Positions 1-8,683 of a stretch of 58,773 nt of DNA are shown here, one piece after another. Below the pieces are notes generated by a model. It made no database searches. It was not told where the DNA came from and saw only the letters and a list, made by a program, of their open reading frames with translations. Positions within the stretch are counted from its first letter, which is position 1. Each line of letters opens with the position of its first letter. The DNA is from Armatimonadota bacterium. Its GTDB lineage: Bacteria > Armatimonadota > Zipacnadia > UBA1398 > JAKPQA01. Both the position numbers and the translations under genes were made by a program. Location of the stretch: assembly GCA_029547025.1 (NCBI GenBank), contig JAKPQA010000081.1, positions 1 to 58,773 of the forward strand, given 5' to 3'.

Positions 1-621
1 GGCCAGATCGACGAAGGTGATGTCGGCGGCCAGGCCGGGCTCGTGGTTTGACCCCAGCGCCAACGAGTTCCCCACGATCAGCGTGTTGTTGGCCTCACAG
101 AGGGTTGCGAACTTGGGCTCGCGCACAACGGGGATCCGCGCAGTCTCCTTCATCTGGGCCGCGTCGACCACCGAGACATCGTGGGTGAAGCGATTGCACA
201 CATAAAGTGTCCTGCCGTCGGACGACAGGGTCAGGCCCCATGGATAGGCGCCAACCGGCACCTTCTGCCCGGCGCGGCCCGATGCAGGATCCACGGCGAC
301 CACGGCGTTCTGCTCGGCGCATGCCACGAATACGCGTTTGCCATCGGGCGCCACGGCCACGCCGGATGGGGCTCCAGGGACCCGGATCTCCTTCGCCACC
401 TTGCCCGAGTGTATGTCCACCGCGGCAAGGCGGGCGCCGGTGTGCTCGGTGACGTAGAGCAGCGAGCCATCCGGAGACAGTGCCACGCACAGAGGCGAAA
501 GGTAAGTGGCGCCCTGCGAGGACGCCGGAGTCTGCCCACCCAATGTAGCCACCAGGACAGATGCCATTGCGATTGCGGCGGAGCAGACACCGGTCCTCCG
601 CCATGCAGACGAGCGCATCAT
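1..621 (-). CDS. Exported YVTN-type beta-propeller protein (partial, 3' end outside window)
   Basis: The reading frame is open to the window edge, so only the first 207 residues are present. It starts at tandem ATGs (621 and 618) with GGAGAGG about 11 nt upstream. Residues 1-36 form a signal peptide: arginines, then a hydrophobic stretch ending near GGQTPASSQG. The mature part shows repeats typical of YVTN/NHL propellers: VALSPDGSLLYVTEH, VAVAPDGKRVFVAC and LTLSSDGRTLYVCN, each followed by a VxVVD-type strand. Such exported propellers usually mediate binding or scaffold a redox centre; no catalytic motif is visible here. It lies 132 nt downstream of the MttB-like gene on the same strand and may share its transcript. 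The fold is secure; the role is unknown. Confidence 0.8.
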   Translation of the reverse strand, partial: MMRSSAWRRTGVCSAAIAMASVLVATLGGQTPASSQGATYLSPLCVALSPDGSLLYVTEHTGARLAAVDIHSGKVAKEIRVPGAPSGVAVAPDGKRVFVACAEQNAVVAVDPASGRAGQKVPVGAYPWGLTLSSDGRTLYVCNRFTHDVSVVDAAQMKETARIPVVREPKFATLCEANNTLIVGNSLALGSNHEPGLAADITFVDLA

Positions 622-753
622 CGCGGACTCGTCCTCTCCAACAGACATTCGGTCCCGTGCGCGAACCCGCACGGGACTCGTGTGCACGTTCCGCGGGTAC
701 CGCCCCCGCGCCTGCACCAGGCCGATGGCGGCGCAGGGCTTCCGCCCGTCAGT

Positions 754-2157
754 CTACCCCAAGTAGCGCCGTTCTGCCCTCCGGTAGATGGAACCCAGCG
801 CGCGCCGGGAGGTCTCGGGCAGTTCAAAGTCGTGCTCGGCCACGAGCTGTCGCGCCCGGTGGCGGGCGCGAACGCGCATGTCCTCGGCCCCCTGCATCCG
901 CCATGTCTGGAGCATCCGGTGGTCGAACAGCGTCGGCTCCCAGAATGCCTCGCGGAAGCTCGCGAGCGTCGACTCGTGATCGAGGAAGCCTCCCCCGATC
1001 CCCACCTCTCGGATGGCGTCGACGGACAGAGCGGCATCGGTGAACTCGAAACCTCGGAGCGTCGCCCGAACGTATTGCACGATCTCGTAGTCGATGACGA
1101 GCTGCTCGGGCGAGCAGATCTCATCGACGGAGATCAGTCCCGCGTTGGTGAACAACCGGGCGCCGGCCAGAGCCGCGGCCAGCGTGTGCGCGCACTTCTC
1201 CGCCGCCGCCTGCGGACCCGGCAGCTTGTCCCAGGTGAGCAGCGACTTGGCACAGATCGGGATTCCATAGCGGGGGTTCAGCTGGCACTGGATCAGCGTG
1301 GCCAGGATGTCTTCCGGGGATCCATAGACGAAGGTACCGTAGCGCATGTCGAACGGGTAGGCTCGCACGCTGTCGATGACCGAGCAGTAGATGGGGCCGC
1401 CGCGCGATATGAGGTGGAGCACGGTGAGGCCGGCTAGGAGTTCAGCCAGGCTCTGGACGTAGGCGCCCACATGCGAGATGGGGCACGTGGCACCCATGAT
1501 CGGCATGGTGGCGACCCACATGGGCACGCGCCGGTCGAGGAAGCGATAGATGATGTCGAGCTCGTCGGCGTTCGCCCGGAACGGGCTGATAATCCAATAG
1601 CCCAGCGAGAAGTCACGGCCGAGCGCCTGTGCCATCTCGTAGACGTACTCGGCGACCTCCGGGGTGGACCGCGGGTTGGCGTCCAGGGGGCCGCAATCCT
1701 TGCGGGGGCTGTTCTCCCAGGCAATGCGCTGCAGCGCGATCTCCTGCAACTCGGGGCTCGGTATGTCCGTCGGCCGCGCCGGCGCCGAGCCCCAGCAGCC
1801 CAGCTGATCGGCCAGCTTCACCAGGAACCGCAGATCGTCTGTCGTCGCGGGCCGGATGTGACCGTCGCCGGGGTCGGTGACGTTGAGGGCGTAGGCGCCA
1901 GCGACCATCTCGTAGTCGAACTGGCTCAGCTCGGGCGGGTAGTACTGGGCCGCCACGGCCGCCTCGACACGGTCAGGAGCGAAGCGCACGACCTCGCCAT
2001 CGACCGTGACGCCCTCGTGGTCGGCCAGGATGCCGCGGATCTCCCGGTGGCCCACATGGAGGCCAACGGTCTCGATGAGGCCCAGGGCTTCGTCGTGCAT
2101 CCGGCCGATCTGCTCGTCGCTCAGGCCTCCGGCAAGCGAGTACGTGACGTGTGGCAA
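754..2157 (-). CDS. MttB-family (trimethylamine/betaine:corrinoid) methyltransferase, non-pyrrolysine type
   Basis: The 467-residue product matches the MttB superfamily along its length. It has the N-terminal block LSDEQIGRMHDEALGLIETV and the barrel segments typical of the family (PIMGATCPISHVGAYVQSLA; GGGFLDHESTLASFREAFWEP near the C terminus). Known members move a methyl group from a quaternary or tertiary amine to a corrinoid protein. No in-frame TAG interrupts the gene, so it belongs with the non-pyrrolysine homologues such as glycine betaine methyltransferases. I place the start at a TTG (2157) because AAGGAGAGG lies 9 nt upstream and the conserved N terminus begins there; the longer frame to 2388 would overlap the kinase gene by 143 nt. 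A UroD/MtaA-like gene lies two genes upstream, but no corrinoid-binding protein is in the window. The substrate cannot be deduced. Confidence 0.85.
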   Translation of the reverse strand: MPHVTYSLAGGLSDEQIGRMHDEALGLIETVGLHVGHREIRGILADHEGVTVDGEVVRFAPDRVEAAVAAQYYPPELSQFDYEMVAGAYALNVTDPGDGHIRPATTDDLRFLVKLADQLGCWGSAPARPTDIPSPELQEIALQRIAWENSPRKDCGPLDANPRSTPEVAEYVYEMAQALGRDFSLGYWIISPFRANADELDIIYRFLDRRVPMWVATMPIMGATCPISHVGAYVQSLAELLAGLTVLHLISRGGPIYCSVIDSVRAYPFDMRYGTFVYGSPEDILATLIQCQLNPRYGIPICAKSLLTWDKLPGPQAAAEKCAHTLAAALAGARLFTNAGLISVDEICSPEQLVIDYEIVQYVRATLRGFEFTDAALSVDAIREVGIGGGFLDHESTLASFREAFWEPTLFDHRMLQTWRMQGAEDMRVRARHRARQLVAEHDFELPETSRRALGSIYRRAERRYLG

Positions 2158-2245
2158 CGCGTGGGTCCTCTCCTTGACCGGCCCCGGCCTGGCGCCCCAT
2201 GGCGCTCTTGGCGCCAAGCCACCACTGATGGTCTGACAGCCGCCC

Positions 2246-3274
2246 CTACGGGCCGACCGCGCCCAGCCGCTCGAGTACCTGCTCGGGCGTGGCGGTGCCG
2301 GTGGTGCCGAGTTGCTGGATCGTGATCGATGCCACCAGGTTGCCGACGAGGGCCGCCTCGGTGAGCGAAGCCCCCGCGCAGAGCGCACTCACGATCCCCG
2401 CGGTGGTGCTGTCGCCCGCGCCGACGATGTCGATGGGCCCGGTCACCGGGATCGCCGGGACGTGAGCCATCCCGCCCTCATCCACCACCACGATTCCCCG
2501 TTCACCCGCGGTGACGAAGACCGGTCGGCCCGAGCGCTCCATCAGGCTCCGGGCTCCGCGGGCCAGATCCTCCAGGGCGTCGGTCGACTCGAGCCCCACC
2601 GCCGCGGCGGCCTCGTGAGAGTTCGGCTTGATGATGGCGTGCCGGAACTCCCCGATATGCATCCGCGAGTCGACGAAGAACACCGTGCCGGGCCGGGCCG
2701 CGGCGCGCTGGGCCAGCCCCTCGCGTACCGCATCGGTGATGACGCCGTGGTTCCGCTCCTGCACCTGGTCGGCGATGACCACTGCGTCGAGCTGATCGAG
2801 GCACGCATCGAGCTGGGCCATGATGGCCCGCTCGATCTCCGGTGTCGTGGGCTGCCGCCACTTCACGTCCATCCGATTGATCTCGCGCTCGCCGCCAGGA
2901 TGGTCGGCGTCGATAACCATGGGCTTGGTGTAGGTCGGCGTGTAGCGCTCGCTCAGCGACAGCAGGTGGGTGTGATCCACGCCGCGCGCGGAGAGGCCCT
3001 GCCGGAGCTCATAGCCGTCCCCATCGTCGCCCACGGCGCCAATGGCCAGCAGGCGACCCACGCGGAGTGCGGCCAGGTTGCTGCACACGGTTCCCGCGGC
3101 GCCGGGGCTGGGGCGCTTCTCGACGACCTGGAAGGCCTCGAGCCCGGTCTCCAGCGACCGCTCGGCCAGTGCCGGATCGATGATCAAGTACTTGTCGAGG
3201 AAAAAGTCTCCAATGACGCCGATGGTGGCCTTCTCGAAGCCTCGCAGGAGCTCAAGTAGCCGATCCCGGGTCAT
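2246..3274 (-). CDS. PfkB-family sugar kinase (HldE/RfaE N-domain-like)
   Basis: This 342-residue protein has the ribokinase/PfkB fold. It shows the N-terminal IGVIGDFFLDKYLI segment, the substrate-side SPGAAGTVCSNLAALRVG motif and the ATP-site block GPIDIVGAGDSTTAGIVSAL with the catalytic Asp of GAGD. The sequence most resembles the heptose-7-phosphate kinase branch (GDxxLD start, PKG/DYxKG region modified), so the acceptor is probably a phosphorylated or free sugar. The ATG start is preceded by GGAGAGG at 10 nt. The gene begins 7 nt after the UroD-like gene stops and lies 88 nt upstream of the MttB-like gene, so these are probably one operon. No heptose pathway gene is nearby, so the HldE assignment should not be taken literally. 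Confidence 0.85.
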   Translation of the reverse strand: MTRDRLLELLRGFEKATIGVIGDFFLDKYLIIDPALAERSLETGLEAFQVVEKRPSPGAAGTVCSNLAALRVGRLLAIGAVGDDGDGYELRQGLSARGVDHTHLLSLSERYTPTYTKPMVIDADHPGGEREINRMDVKWRQPTTPEIERAIMAQLDACLDQLDAVVIADQVQERNHGVITDAVREGLAQRAAARPGTVFFVDSRMHIGEFRHAIIKPNSHEAAAAVGLESTDALEDLARGARSLMERSGRPVFVTAGERGIVVVDEGGMAHVPAIPVTGPIDIVGAGDSTTAGIVSALCAGASLTEAALVGNLVASITIQQLGTTGTATPEQVLERLGAVGP

Positions 3275-3281
3275 GTGCGTT

Positions 3282-4430
3282 CTACCTCTCCGCCTCCAGT
3301 GTCTCCATCATGGCCCAGAAGTTGGCCATGGGCGTCCCTGCCACGATCTGGTTCGAGCAACCAATGACGCACCCTCCGTGCTCACGCGCGGCCCGGAGGG
3401 CACGCCGAGTCTCGCCGATCACCTGCTCAACGGTTCCCTGGTGCAGCGTCGCCGAGTTGATGCCACCGAGCAGGGCCAGGTGCGGGAACGTGGTCCGCAG
3501 CCGCGTCAGGTCCATCCCGGCCAGGCAGTCTACCTCATAGAAGAACCGCACACCGGACTGGCCGAAGAGGTCATCGGCGACGGGCCACAGGTTGCCATCG
3601 CTGGCGAAACCGTGCAACGCACCCGCGGCGTCGCAGGCCCAAGAGACGCGCTCGAGCTGCGGCAGCACCAGCTCGTGGAACGCACGGGGCGAGTACATCG
3701 GCCCACGGGGCGAGCAGAAGTCGCCTCCGCCGTAGGCGTAGGTCAGCCCGAGCGCGGCACCGAGAGCCACGTTCCGCTCGGCGATGATGGCCTGCGTCGC
3801 CAGGTAGCGCCCGACCAGGTCAGGCCGGAGGGCCGTGGCCTCCAGCCACACGGGCTCTCTTGGAATGCCCAGGCCGACTGGGATGCCGCCGTAGGGCACG
3901 CCGTCGTCGCCGAACTCGGCCTGCGCCCGCAGGACCGCGTCGAAGGTCTCCGGGCCAGGCCGGTAGGCCTCGGCATGTGCCTCCGCACCCTCGACGACGG
4001 GCTCGAGGCCATCGATTGTGGCCTCGGGCTCCGGGCTGCGGGCGACTACCTGGTAGAGCTCGCTGGCCGGATCGTGCCGCATGATCCGCCACGGTCCGCG
4101 TGTCTCGTCACCGTAGGCGAAGGTGTGCTCGTCGATGCGGCGAGTCGGCCGCTCCGGCATGCGCCAGTAGGTCGTGCGCACGACGTCGAGTTCGAGGGCG
4201 CGGCAGAGGTCGACGGCGTCGCGCCAGCAGCGGGTGAGGTACTCCTCGTGGGCATCGGGGCCCTCCCACAGCGCGCAGGCCTCGAGATACTGCGCATGGC
4301 CACCGCCGACATAGGCGGGGCGCCCCAGGATCTGCGAGGCGACGGTAGCCGAGAACCCGGCCTGGTAGATGGGCACCCGGTCGGGGATCCGGCAGTCGAA
4401 GGCGGCGCGGACGCGCTCGCGTGCGGTCAC
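3282..4430 (-). CDS. Uroporphyrinogen decarboxylase/MtaA-like methyltransferase-superfamily protein
   Basis: The 382-residue product begins TARERVRAAFDCRIPDRVPI, the usual opening of the UroD/MtaA superfamily, and ends with the family pattern GGINSATLHQGTVEQVIGET followed by GGCVIGCSNQIVAGTPMANF. Members are heme-pathway decarboxylases or zinc enzymes that move methyl groups between corrinoid proteins and thiols. The divergent sequence and the MttB-like gene two genes away favour a methyl-transfer role over heme synthesis. The GTG at 4430 starts the family-conserved part, with GGAG close upstream; the frame stays open to 4802 with an alternative ATG at 4535, but that extension is low-complexity and unlike the family. 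First gene of the UroD-PfkB-MttB run. Confidence 0.8.
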   Translation of the reverse strand: MTARERVRAAFDCRIPDRVPIYQAGFSATVASQILGRPAYVGGGHAQYLEACALWEGPDAHEEYLTRCWRDAVDLCRALELDVVRTTYWRMPERPTRRIDEHTFAYGDETRGPWRIMRHDPASELYQVVARSPEPEATIDGLEPVVEGAEAHAEAYRPGPETFDAVLRAQAEFGDDGVPYGGIPVGLGIPREPVWLEATALRPDLVGRYLATQAIIAERNVALGAALGLTYAYGGGDFCSPRGPMYSPRAFHELVLPQLERVSWACDAAGALHGFASDGNLWPVADDLFGQSGVRFFYEVDCLAGMDLTRLRTTFPHLALLGGINSATLHQGTVEQVIGETRRALRAAREHGGCVIGCSNQIVAGTPMANFWAMMETLEAER

Positions 4431-4997
4431 CCCACTCCACCCCCAAAGCTCCCAGTGCCGGCGGGCGTCCTCGCCCGCCGCCCGTGGGTCAGAACCAAAC
4501 ACGCGGGGGCCCGCGGGCCCAGGGACTCCGGGCATGGCCTTGCCGCAGCCCCATTCGCGCCCCGTGCCACGCGAGTCCTCCTCACCGCAGCGGCATCGAG
4601 GGCGGCCGCACGCCCAACGCGATTGGGACGGCCGGGCCGCCAGATGGCCTCGGGTGCCGTAGAGCCGGGACAGGATCCCCCTCGCCCGCCCGGCGGCCAG
4701 GCGGGGGAACCACATGGCCAGCGTGGCCCATGAAGGCACCATCGCACGGCCGAGTGGCAGCATCGGGAAGCGCGCGAAGGCACGTCGGGCAAGATCAGGC
4801 ATGCCGTCAGCGTCGCGTCATATTCCGTGGGTCTTCCTCCAGCTTGGCCGCGCACGCATGTGCCAGACAGATCCCGTCCAAGGTTTCGATCGCTGGGGCA
4901 GAGGCCCTCGGGCGGTAATCCCTGAGTGGAGGCCGTTGGGCCCCGACCCCTCTGCCCGGGGCAGGCGCTCCTGGCGGCCCACTCGAACCATGTCCGT
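4431..4997. other. Divergent intergenic region without a recognised gene
   Basis: This 567-nt stretch separates the minus-strand UroD-like gene from the plus-strand tatD. It must hold promoters for both directions, but I cannot pick a convincing -35/-10 pair. Open frames cross it on both strands, as expected at this G+C, and none has family-like sequence. A 5' extension of the UroD-like frame covers part of it and is judged non-coding. Confidence 0.5.
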
Positions 4998-5825
4998 ATG
5001 GCTCAGCTCTCTCTCGTCGATGCCCATGCGCACCTCCAGGAGGAAGTGCTCGAGGGCCACGTGCCCGGCGTGATGGCACGCGCCGCCGAGGCAGGCGTTC
5101 GGTGGATCGTCTGCAACGGCACCCACGAGAACGACTGGGAGCAGGTCGCTGAGCTCGCACGCACCTACCCGGGTGTCGTCCCCTGCTTCGGCTTGCATCC
5201 CTGGTTCGTGGCCGAGCGCAGCCCTGAGTGGCTCGATCGGCTCGAGGAGCATCTGCTGGCCATGCCCTCCGGCGTGGGCGAGATCGGCCTCGACCGATGG
5301 CACGAGCCCCGCGACGAGGCCGCACAAGAGATCGTGTTCCGCCAGCAGATGGCCCTGGCGTGCCGCCTGGAGCGGCCGGTGGTGATCCACTGCCTGCGCG
5401 CGTGGGGGTGGCTGATGGATGTACTCCGCGACACTGGTGCCCCGCGTTCCGGGATGCTGCTGCATGCCTACGGTGGGCCACCCGATCTCATCGGGCCGCT
5501 GGCGAGCATGGACGGTTACTTCTCCTTCGCGGGCGATGTGCTCGAGGAGCGCAGGAAGAAGAAGCGAGCGTCGCTGCAGGCCGTCCCGCTCGACCGCTTG
5601 CTGATCGAGACCGATGCCCCGGCGATGATGCCTCCGGAGGCCGCTCGACCGCACGTGGTGCGCGGGGCCGATGGCGAGGCATGGAACGAGCCGGCGAACC
5701 TGCCGAGCATCCTGGAGGGCGTGGCCGGCCTGATCGGCGTGACGCCGGAGCGGCTCGCCGAGATTACGCGCGAGAACGCACAGCGCCTGCTGGGAGGCAT
5801 CGGGTGTCGGCCGATCGGTTCCTGA
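4998..5825 (+). CDS. tatD: TatD-family metal-dependent hydrolase
   Basis: This 275-residue TIM-barrel amidohydrolase belongs to the TatD deoxyribonuclease family. Metal ligands are visible in order: the HxH pair of LVDAHAHLQ (His10, His12), Glu in GEIGLDRW, His in VVIHCLRAW, His in MLLHAYGG and Asp in LLIETDAPAM. Characterised members are Mg-dependent 3'-5' exonucleases or deacylases acting in the cytosol. The ATG at 4998 fits the family N terminus; the open frame runs further 5' but without family similarity, and no strong ribosome binding site is visible. It overlaps the next gene, tcdA, by 22 nt, so the two are cotranscribed and probably translationally coupled. Confidence 0.88.
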   Translation: MAQLSLVDAHAHLQEEVLEGHVPGVMARAAEAGVRWIVCNGTHENDWEQVAELARTYPGVVPCFGLHPWFVAERSPEWLDRLEEHLLAMPSGVGEIGLDRWHEPRDEAAQEIVFRQQMALACRLERPVVIHCLRAWGWLMDVLRDTGAPRSGMLLHAYGGPPDLIGPLASMDGYFSFAGDVLEERRKKKRASLQAVPLDRLLIETDAPAMMPPEAARPHVVRGADGEAWNEPANLPSILEGVAGLIGVTPERLAEITRENAQRLLGGIGCRPIGS

Positions 5826-6550
5826 GAACGCGGCAGATTCTGGGCGACGAGGCCCTCGCGCGGCTGGGGGCGGCCCACGTCGCGGTGGTCGGAATCGGCG
5901 CCGTGGGGAGCTACGCCACTGAGGCCCTGGCGCGGTCCGGTGTCGGCCATCTGAGACTGGTCGACGGTGACCTCGTGCAGCCGAGCAACATCAACCGGCA
6001 GCTCATGGCGCTGGAGTCGACGTTGGGCCGACCCAAGGTCGACGTCGCGGCCGCGCGTGTGGTCGACATCAACCCTCAGTGCGCGGTCGAGCCCCTCCGG
6101 CTGTTCGTCGACGCGGATAGCCTGGGGCCGGTGCTCACGGCCCCACTCGACCTCGTTGTCGATGCCATCGACTCGGCCGGGCCCAAGCTCGAGCTCATCG
6201 CGGCGGCTTTGCGGAGTGGGATCCCGATCGTGTCCTCGATGGGCGCTGCCCTGCGGGTCGATCCCACGCGTGTGCGTACTGGCGTGATCGCCGACGTCCA
6301 GGGGTGCCCCTTGGCCCGGCGGTTGCGCAGGGGCTTGCGCGGCCGCGGGCTGGGCCTCGACGTGCCCTGCGTGTTCAGTGAGGAGCCGGCCACACGGGCC
6401 TGGATCGGGCCTTCTGAGGATCCGCAAGGCCCGGGCCCGACGGCTCGCCGTCGGGCGCTCGGTAGCCTGCCCACAGTGACGGGCACCTTCGGCCTGGTGC
6501 TGGCTGCACTGGCGCTGCGGATGCTTTCTGTGGAGCGCCCTGGGCCGTAG
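5804..6550 (+). CDS. tcdA: tRNA threonylcarbamoyladenosine dehydratase-like E1 enzyme (TcdA/CsdL)
   Basis: The 248-residue protein is a ThiF/MoeB-fold E1-like enzyme: nucleotide-binding GIGAVGSYATEALARSGVG at residues 30-48, then VDGDLVQPSNINRQL and DAIDSAGPKLELI. The order and short length match TcdA, which uses ATP to cyclise the t6A base at position 37 of tRNAs. A hydrophobic C-terminal helix (TFGLVLAALALRML) also fits TcdA. Translation starts at GTG 5804 with GGGAGG about 7 nt upstream, inside the 3' end of tatD. Assignment within the E1 superfamily rests on overall pattern, so a different adenylating role remains possible; two further E1-like proteins lie at 20216-25402. Confidence 0.82.
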   Translation: MSADRFLRTRQILGDEALARLGAAHVAVVGIGAVGSYATEALARSGVGHLRLVDGDLVQPSNINRQLMALESTLGRPKVDVAAARVVDINPQCAVEPLRLFVDADSLGPVLTAPLDLVVDAIDSAGPKLELIAAALRSGIPIVSSMGAALRVDPTRVRTGVIADVQGCPLARRLRRGLRGRGLGLDVPCVFSEEPATRAWIGPSEDPQGPGPTARRRALGSLPTVTGTFGLVLAALALRMLSVERPGP

Positions 6551-6650
6551 GCCAGCAGAGCCCGTGCTTTCGTTGTGGCCCGGCAGACGGGTCGCCCCCC
6601 TCTTCCGTCGGCCCTGAGGAGCGACGCGCAGGGGCAAGGCGGACGCTCGC

Positions 6651-7811
6651 CTACCGCATGTCCGCCCTTGCCCGCGAGGTATCCTCGAGCAGCGACACGA
6701 TGGGGTACAGCTCGTTGTAGTGCTTATGGATGAACAGCGCGTTGCGCTTCTTGAAGAGCCGCTCCGCCACCCGGTCGGCGATGGGTATCACGATCCGCTC
6801 GTGGGCGCACAAGACCGGCGACACGCGGTCGATGCGGCCCGTCGCTTGGCGGTTGAGGCATCCGCAGTAGTGGTTACACCGGTCGCGGATCGCGCACTCG
6901 GCGCACGACTCCTTCTCCTCGCCGTTGGCGGCATAGAGCCGCCAGCGCGCCTCCGCGTCGATGCCCGAGAACACGTCGCCGATGGCGTACTCGTCGTCAG
7001 TCCCGTCGCCAACGAACTGCACGCACGGATAGAGCTTGCCGTTCGGCGCCACGGAGATCTGCGTGCGGCCCAGCTCGCACCGTTCAGCCTTGCAGCTCCC
7101 CGGCCGAACGTGCGAGCCGATCTTCACCTCAAACGGGCTGAAGTAGAACTTCTCCTCGCGCATCATGGCTTCGTAGTACCAGCCGCCGAGAGACTGATAC
7201 TGCCGCCTCAGCTCGGCCAGCGATCTCTCATCCCACTCGGCCCCGTAGTTTGGGGTCGTGATCAGGTACGTGAACCCACGACGGTGCAGGTAGCGAACCG
7301 AGTTGGCGAAGTACTGCACCGTGTCCGGGTTCGTGACGAGCAGGACCGGCGCATAGGGCCTCCGGGCGAGAAGGCGGTCGATCACTGGCTCAAGCCGGTC
7401 GAAGGTGCCCTGGCCGGCGGCGTCGACCCGGTGGGCGTCGTGGGACTCGCGCAGCCCGTCATGGCTCATGGCGACGAACACGTCGCGGGTCTCCGGGCTC
7501 GTGAGAAACTCCTCGTCGAGCAGCGTGCCGTTGGTCGTGATCTTGTAGTGGAAGAGCTGCCCCGTGCTGGTCTCGATCTCGCGGCACCAGGCCAGGGCCT
7601 GGTGGATCAGGTCGCGCCGCAGCAGTGGCTCGCCGCCGAAGAAGACGATGCCCAAGCTCAGCCCCGGCCGCTCGCGCTGGTTCATCGCCACGGCCATGTC
7701 GATCGCGGCCCGGAGTACCTCGGGCGTCATGTCTCCGCCGGCGTGAGGCGCGGCATAGCAGTAGCGGCACCTTAGGTTGCAGCGAGCCGTGAGATGCAGT
7801 GTCAGATGCAC
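6651..7811 (-). CDS. Radical SAM/SPASM maturase-type enzyme
   Basis: The 386-residue enzyme has the radical SAM cluster motif C11-NLR-C15-RY-C18 almost at its N terminus, the GGEP motif (FFGGEPLL, residues 58-64) for SAM binding, and a cysteine-rich SPASM domain. SPASM cysteines include C240, C245, C263, C303, C306, C312, C316, C318 and C335, enough for two auxiliary [4Fe-4S] clusters. Enzymes of this architecture install Cys-, Ser- or thioether-type modifications on peptides or proteins. The GTG start lies one base after the stop of the upstream lipoprotein gene, so translation is coupled and that lipoprotein is the prime candidate substrate or partner. No short precursor peptide was recognised nearby. 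The family is certain, the reaction is not. Confidence 0.88.
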   Translation of the reverse strand: MHLTLHLTARCNLRCRYCYAAPHAGGDMTPEVLRAAIDMAVAMNQRERPGLSLGIVFFGGEPLLRRDLIHQALAWCREIETSTGQLFHYKITTNGTLLDEEFLTSPETRDVFVAMSHDGLRESHDAHRVDAAGQGTFDRLEPVIDRLLARRPYAPVLLVTNPDTVQYFANSVRYLHRRGFTYLITTPNYGAEWDERSLAELRRQYQSLGGWYYEAMMREEKFYFSPFEVKIGSHVRPGSCKAERCELGRTQISVAPNGKLYPCVQFVGDGTDDEYAIGDVFSGIDAEARWRLYAANGEEKESCAECAIRDRCNHYCGCLNRQATGRIDRVSPVLCAHERIVIPIADRVAERLFKKRNALFIHKHYNELYPIVSLLEDTSRARADMR

Positions 7812-7812
7812 G

Positions 7813-8613
7813 TCAGATGACGCCTTCGGCCTTCAGCCACTCGATGAAGCCCTTCACTTGCTTCCGCAGCTGCGCCTTGGCGCGTTCCTTGGCGTCCTTC
7901 TCGGCCTGCTGCCAGTCGACCCCGCCGGCCACCTGGTCCGTGTCCTCGAGGTAGCGCTCCATGGGGTCGTAGAGGACGGCAACCGTGCCGTCTTCCGCGG
8001 CGTGGGCTACGGCGAGCCCATCGCGCAGGACCTTGGCCGTGCCGATCAGGTCGAAGCTCGACACGGTCGACATCGGCCCGCCGTCGTCCGCCTTCCAGGC
8101 CTCGTAGTCGTCCTGCGAGACGTACTCGAAGGAGATGCGGCGCTCGCGATCGGTGCCATCGAGCTTGAGCTCGCGCACCTTGGTCCGGGGCTCCTCCCCC
8201 TCGTCTGGCAGGACGGAGCCGTTCTCCGTGGTCTCTGGCACGCGCACCTCGGGCAACGTGAGCACATCGGTCTCGAAAACTATGCCCGCCGTTTTCGCTT
8301 CCTCGATGATGACGCCCCGGGCCTCTTCCTCGCTCAGGAACACCGGAGGATTGACGGCGACGCAACCGAAGGCGCCCCGCCCATCGCCGTGCGTGAAGAT
8401 GGGCGCCACCTTCAGCTCTCCTTCGAACGTATCGGCCCAAGAGGGCCGACATCCCGCCAACAACAACCCGCCGGTAGCGGCCAGCCCGGCCAGCACGAGG
8501 GAGTTGCTCCGCCACCGCCGGGGCAGCAACCGTAGCAGCTCGGGATGGGTGTCGAGCGCGCTCGCGGCCGGGTAGCGCGGGTCCGTGTAGCGGCGGACCG
8601 GTTGCACACGCAT
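7813..8613 (-). CDS. Putative lipoprotein coupled to radical SAM/SPASM enzyme
   Basis: This 266-residue protein of unrecognised family has an unusually long basic N terminus of about 37 residues (RRYTDPRYP, PELLRLLPRRWRSN), then one hydrophobic segment (38-54) ending in the lipobox-like LLAGC with Cys55. The mature part carries a distinctive block, VAPIFTHGDGRGAFGCVAVN (residues 69-88), with its only other cysteine at Cys84, then FLSEEEARGVIIEEAKTAGI, and ends in a charged, probably helical tail (QQAEKDAKERAKAQLRKQVK). The ATG is preceded by GGGGGGAG at 7 nt. The stop is followed after one base by the GTG of the radical SAM gene. I infer that the protein is a substrate or docking partner of that enzyme; the long N-terminal extension also allows a plain membrane anchor. 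Confidence 0.7.
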   Translation of the reverse strand: MRVQPVRRYTDPRYPAASALDTHPELLRLLPRRWRSNSLVLAGLAATGGLLLAGCRPSWADTFEGELKVAPIFTHGDGRGAFGCVAVNPPVFLSEEEARGVIIEEAKTAGIVFETDVLTLPEVRVPETTENGSVLPDEGEEPRTKVRELKLDGTDRERRISFEYVSQDDYEAWKADDGGPMSTVSSFDLIGTAKVLRDGLAVAHAAEDGTVAVLYDPMERYLEDTDQVAGGVDWQQAEKDAKERAKAQLRKQVKGFIEWLKAEGVI

Positions 8614-8683
8614 CGGGACACTCCCCCCTGGCTACGGACACGAGGTTGGACCCTCGGCGCCACGGATTGGTTCCACCCGCGTC

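Noticed and set aside
181-1437. Long plus-strand open frame of 418 codons
   Set aside because: It is the complement of the YVTN and MttB-like genes, has no family-like sequence, and is rich in His, Arg and Gly as expected of a shadow frame.
754-2157. Pyrrolysine-containing MttB
   Set aside because: No in-frame TAG occurs in the gene, so the pyrrolysine form is excluded.
3042-4733. Plus-strand frame of 563 codons
   Set aside because: It lies opposite the UroD-like gene, whose protein matches a known family along its length; the plus frame matches nothing.
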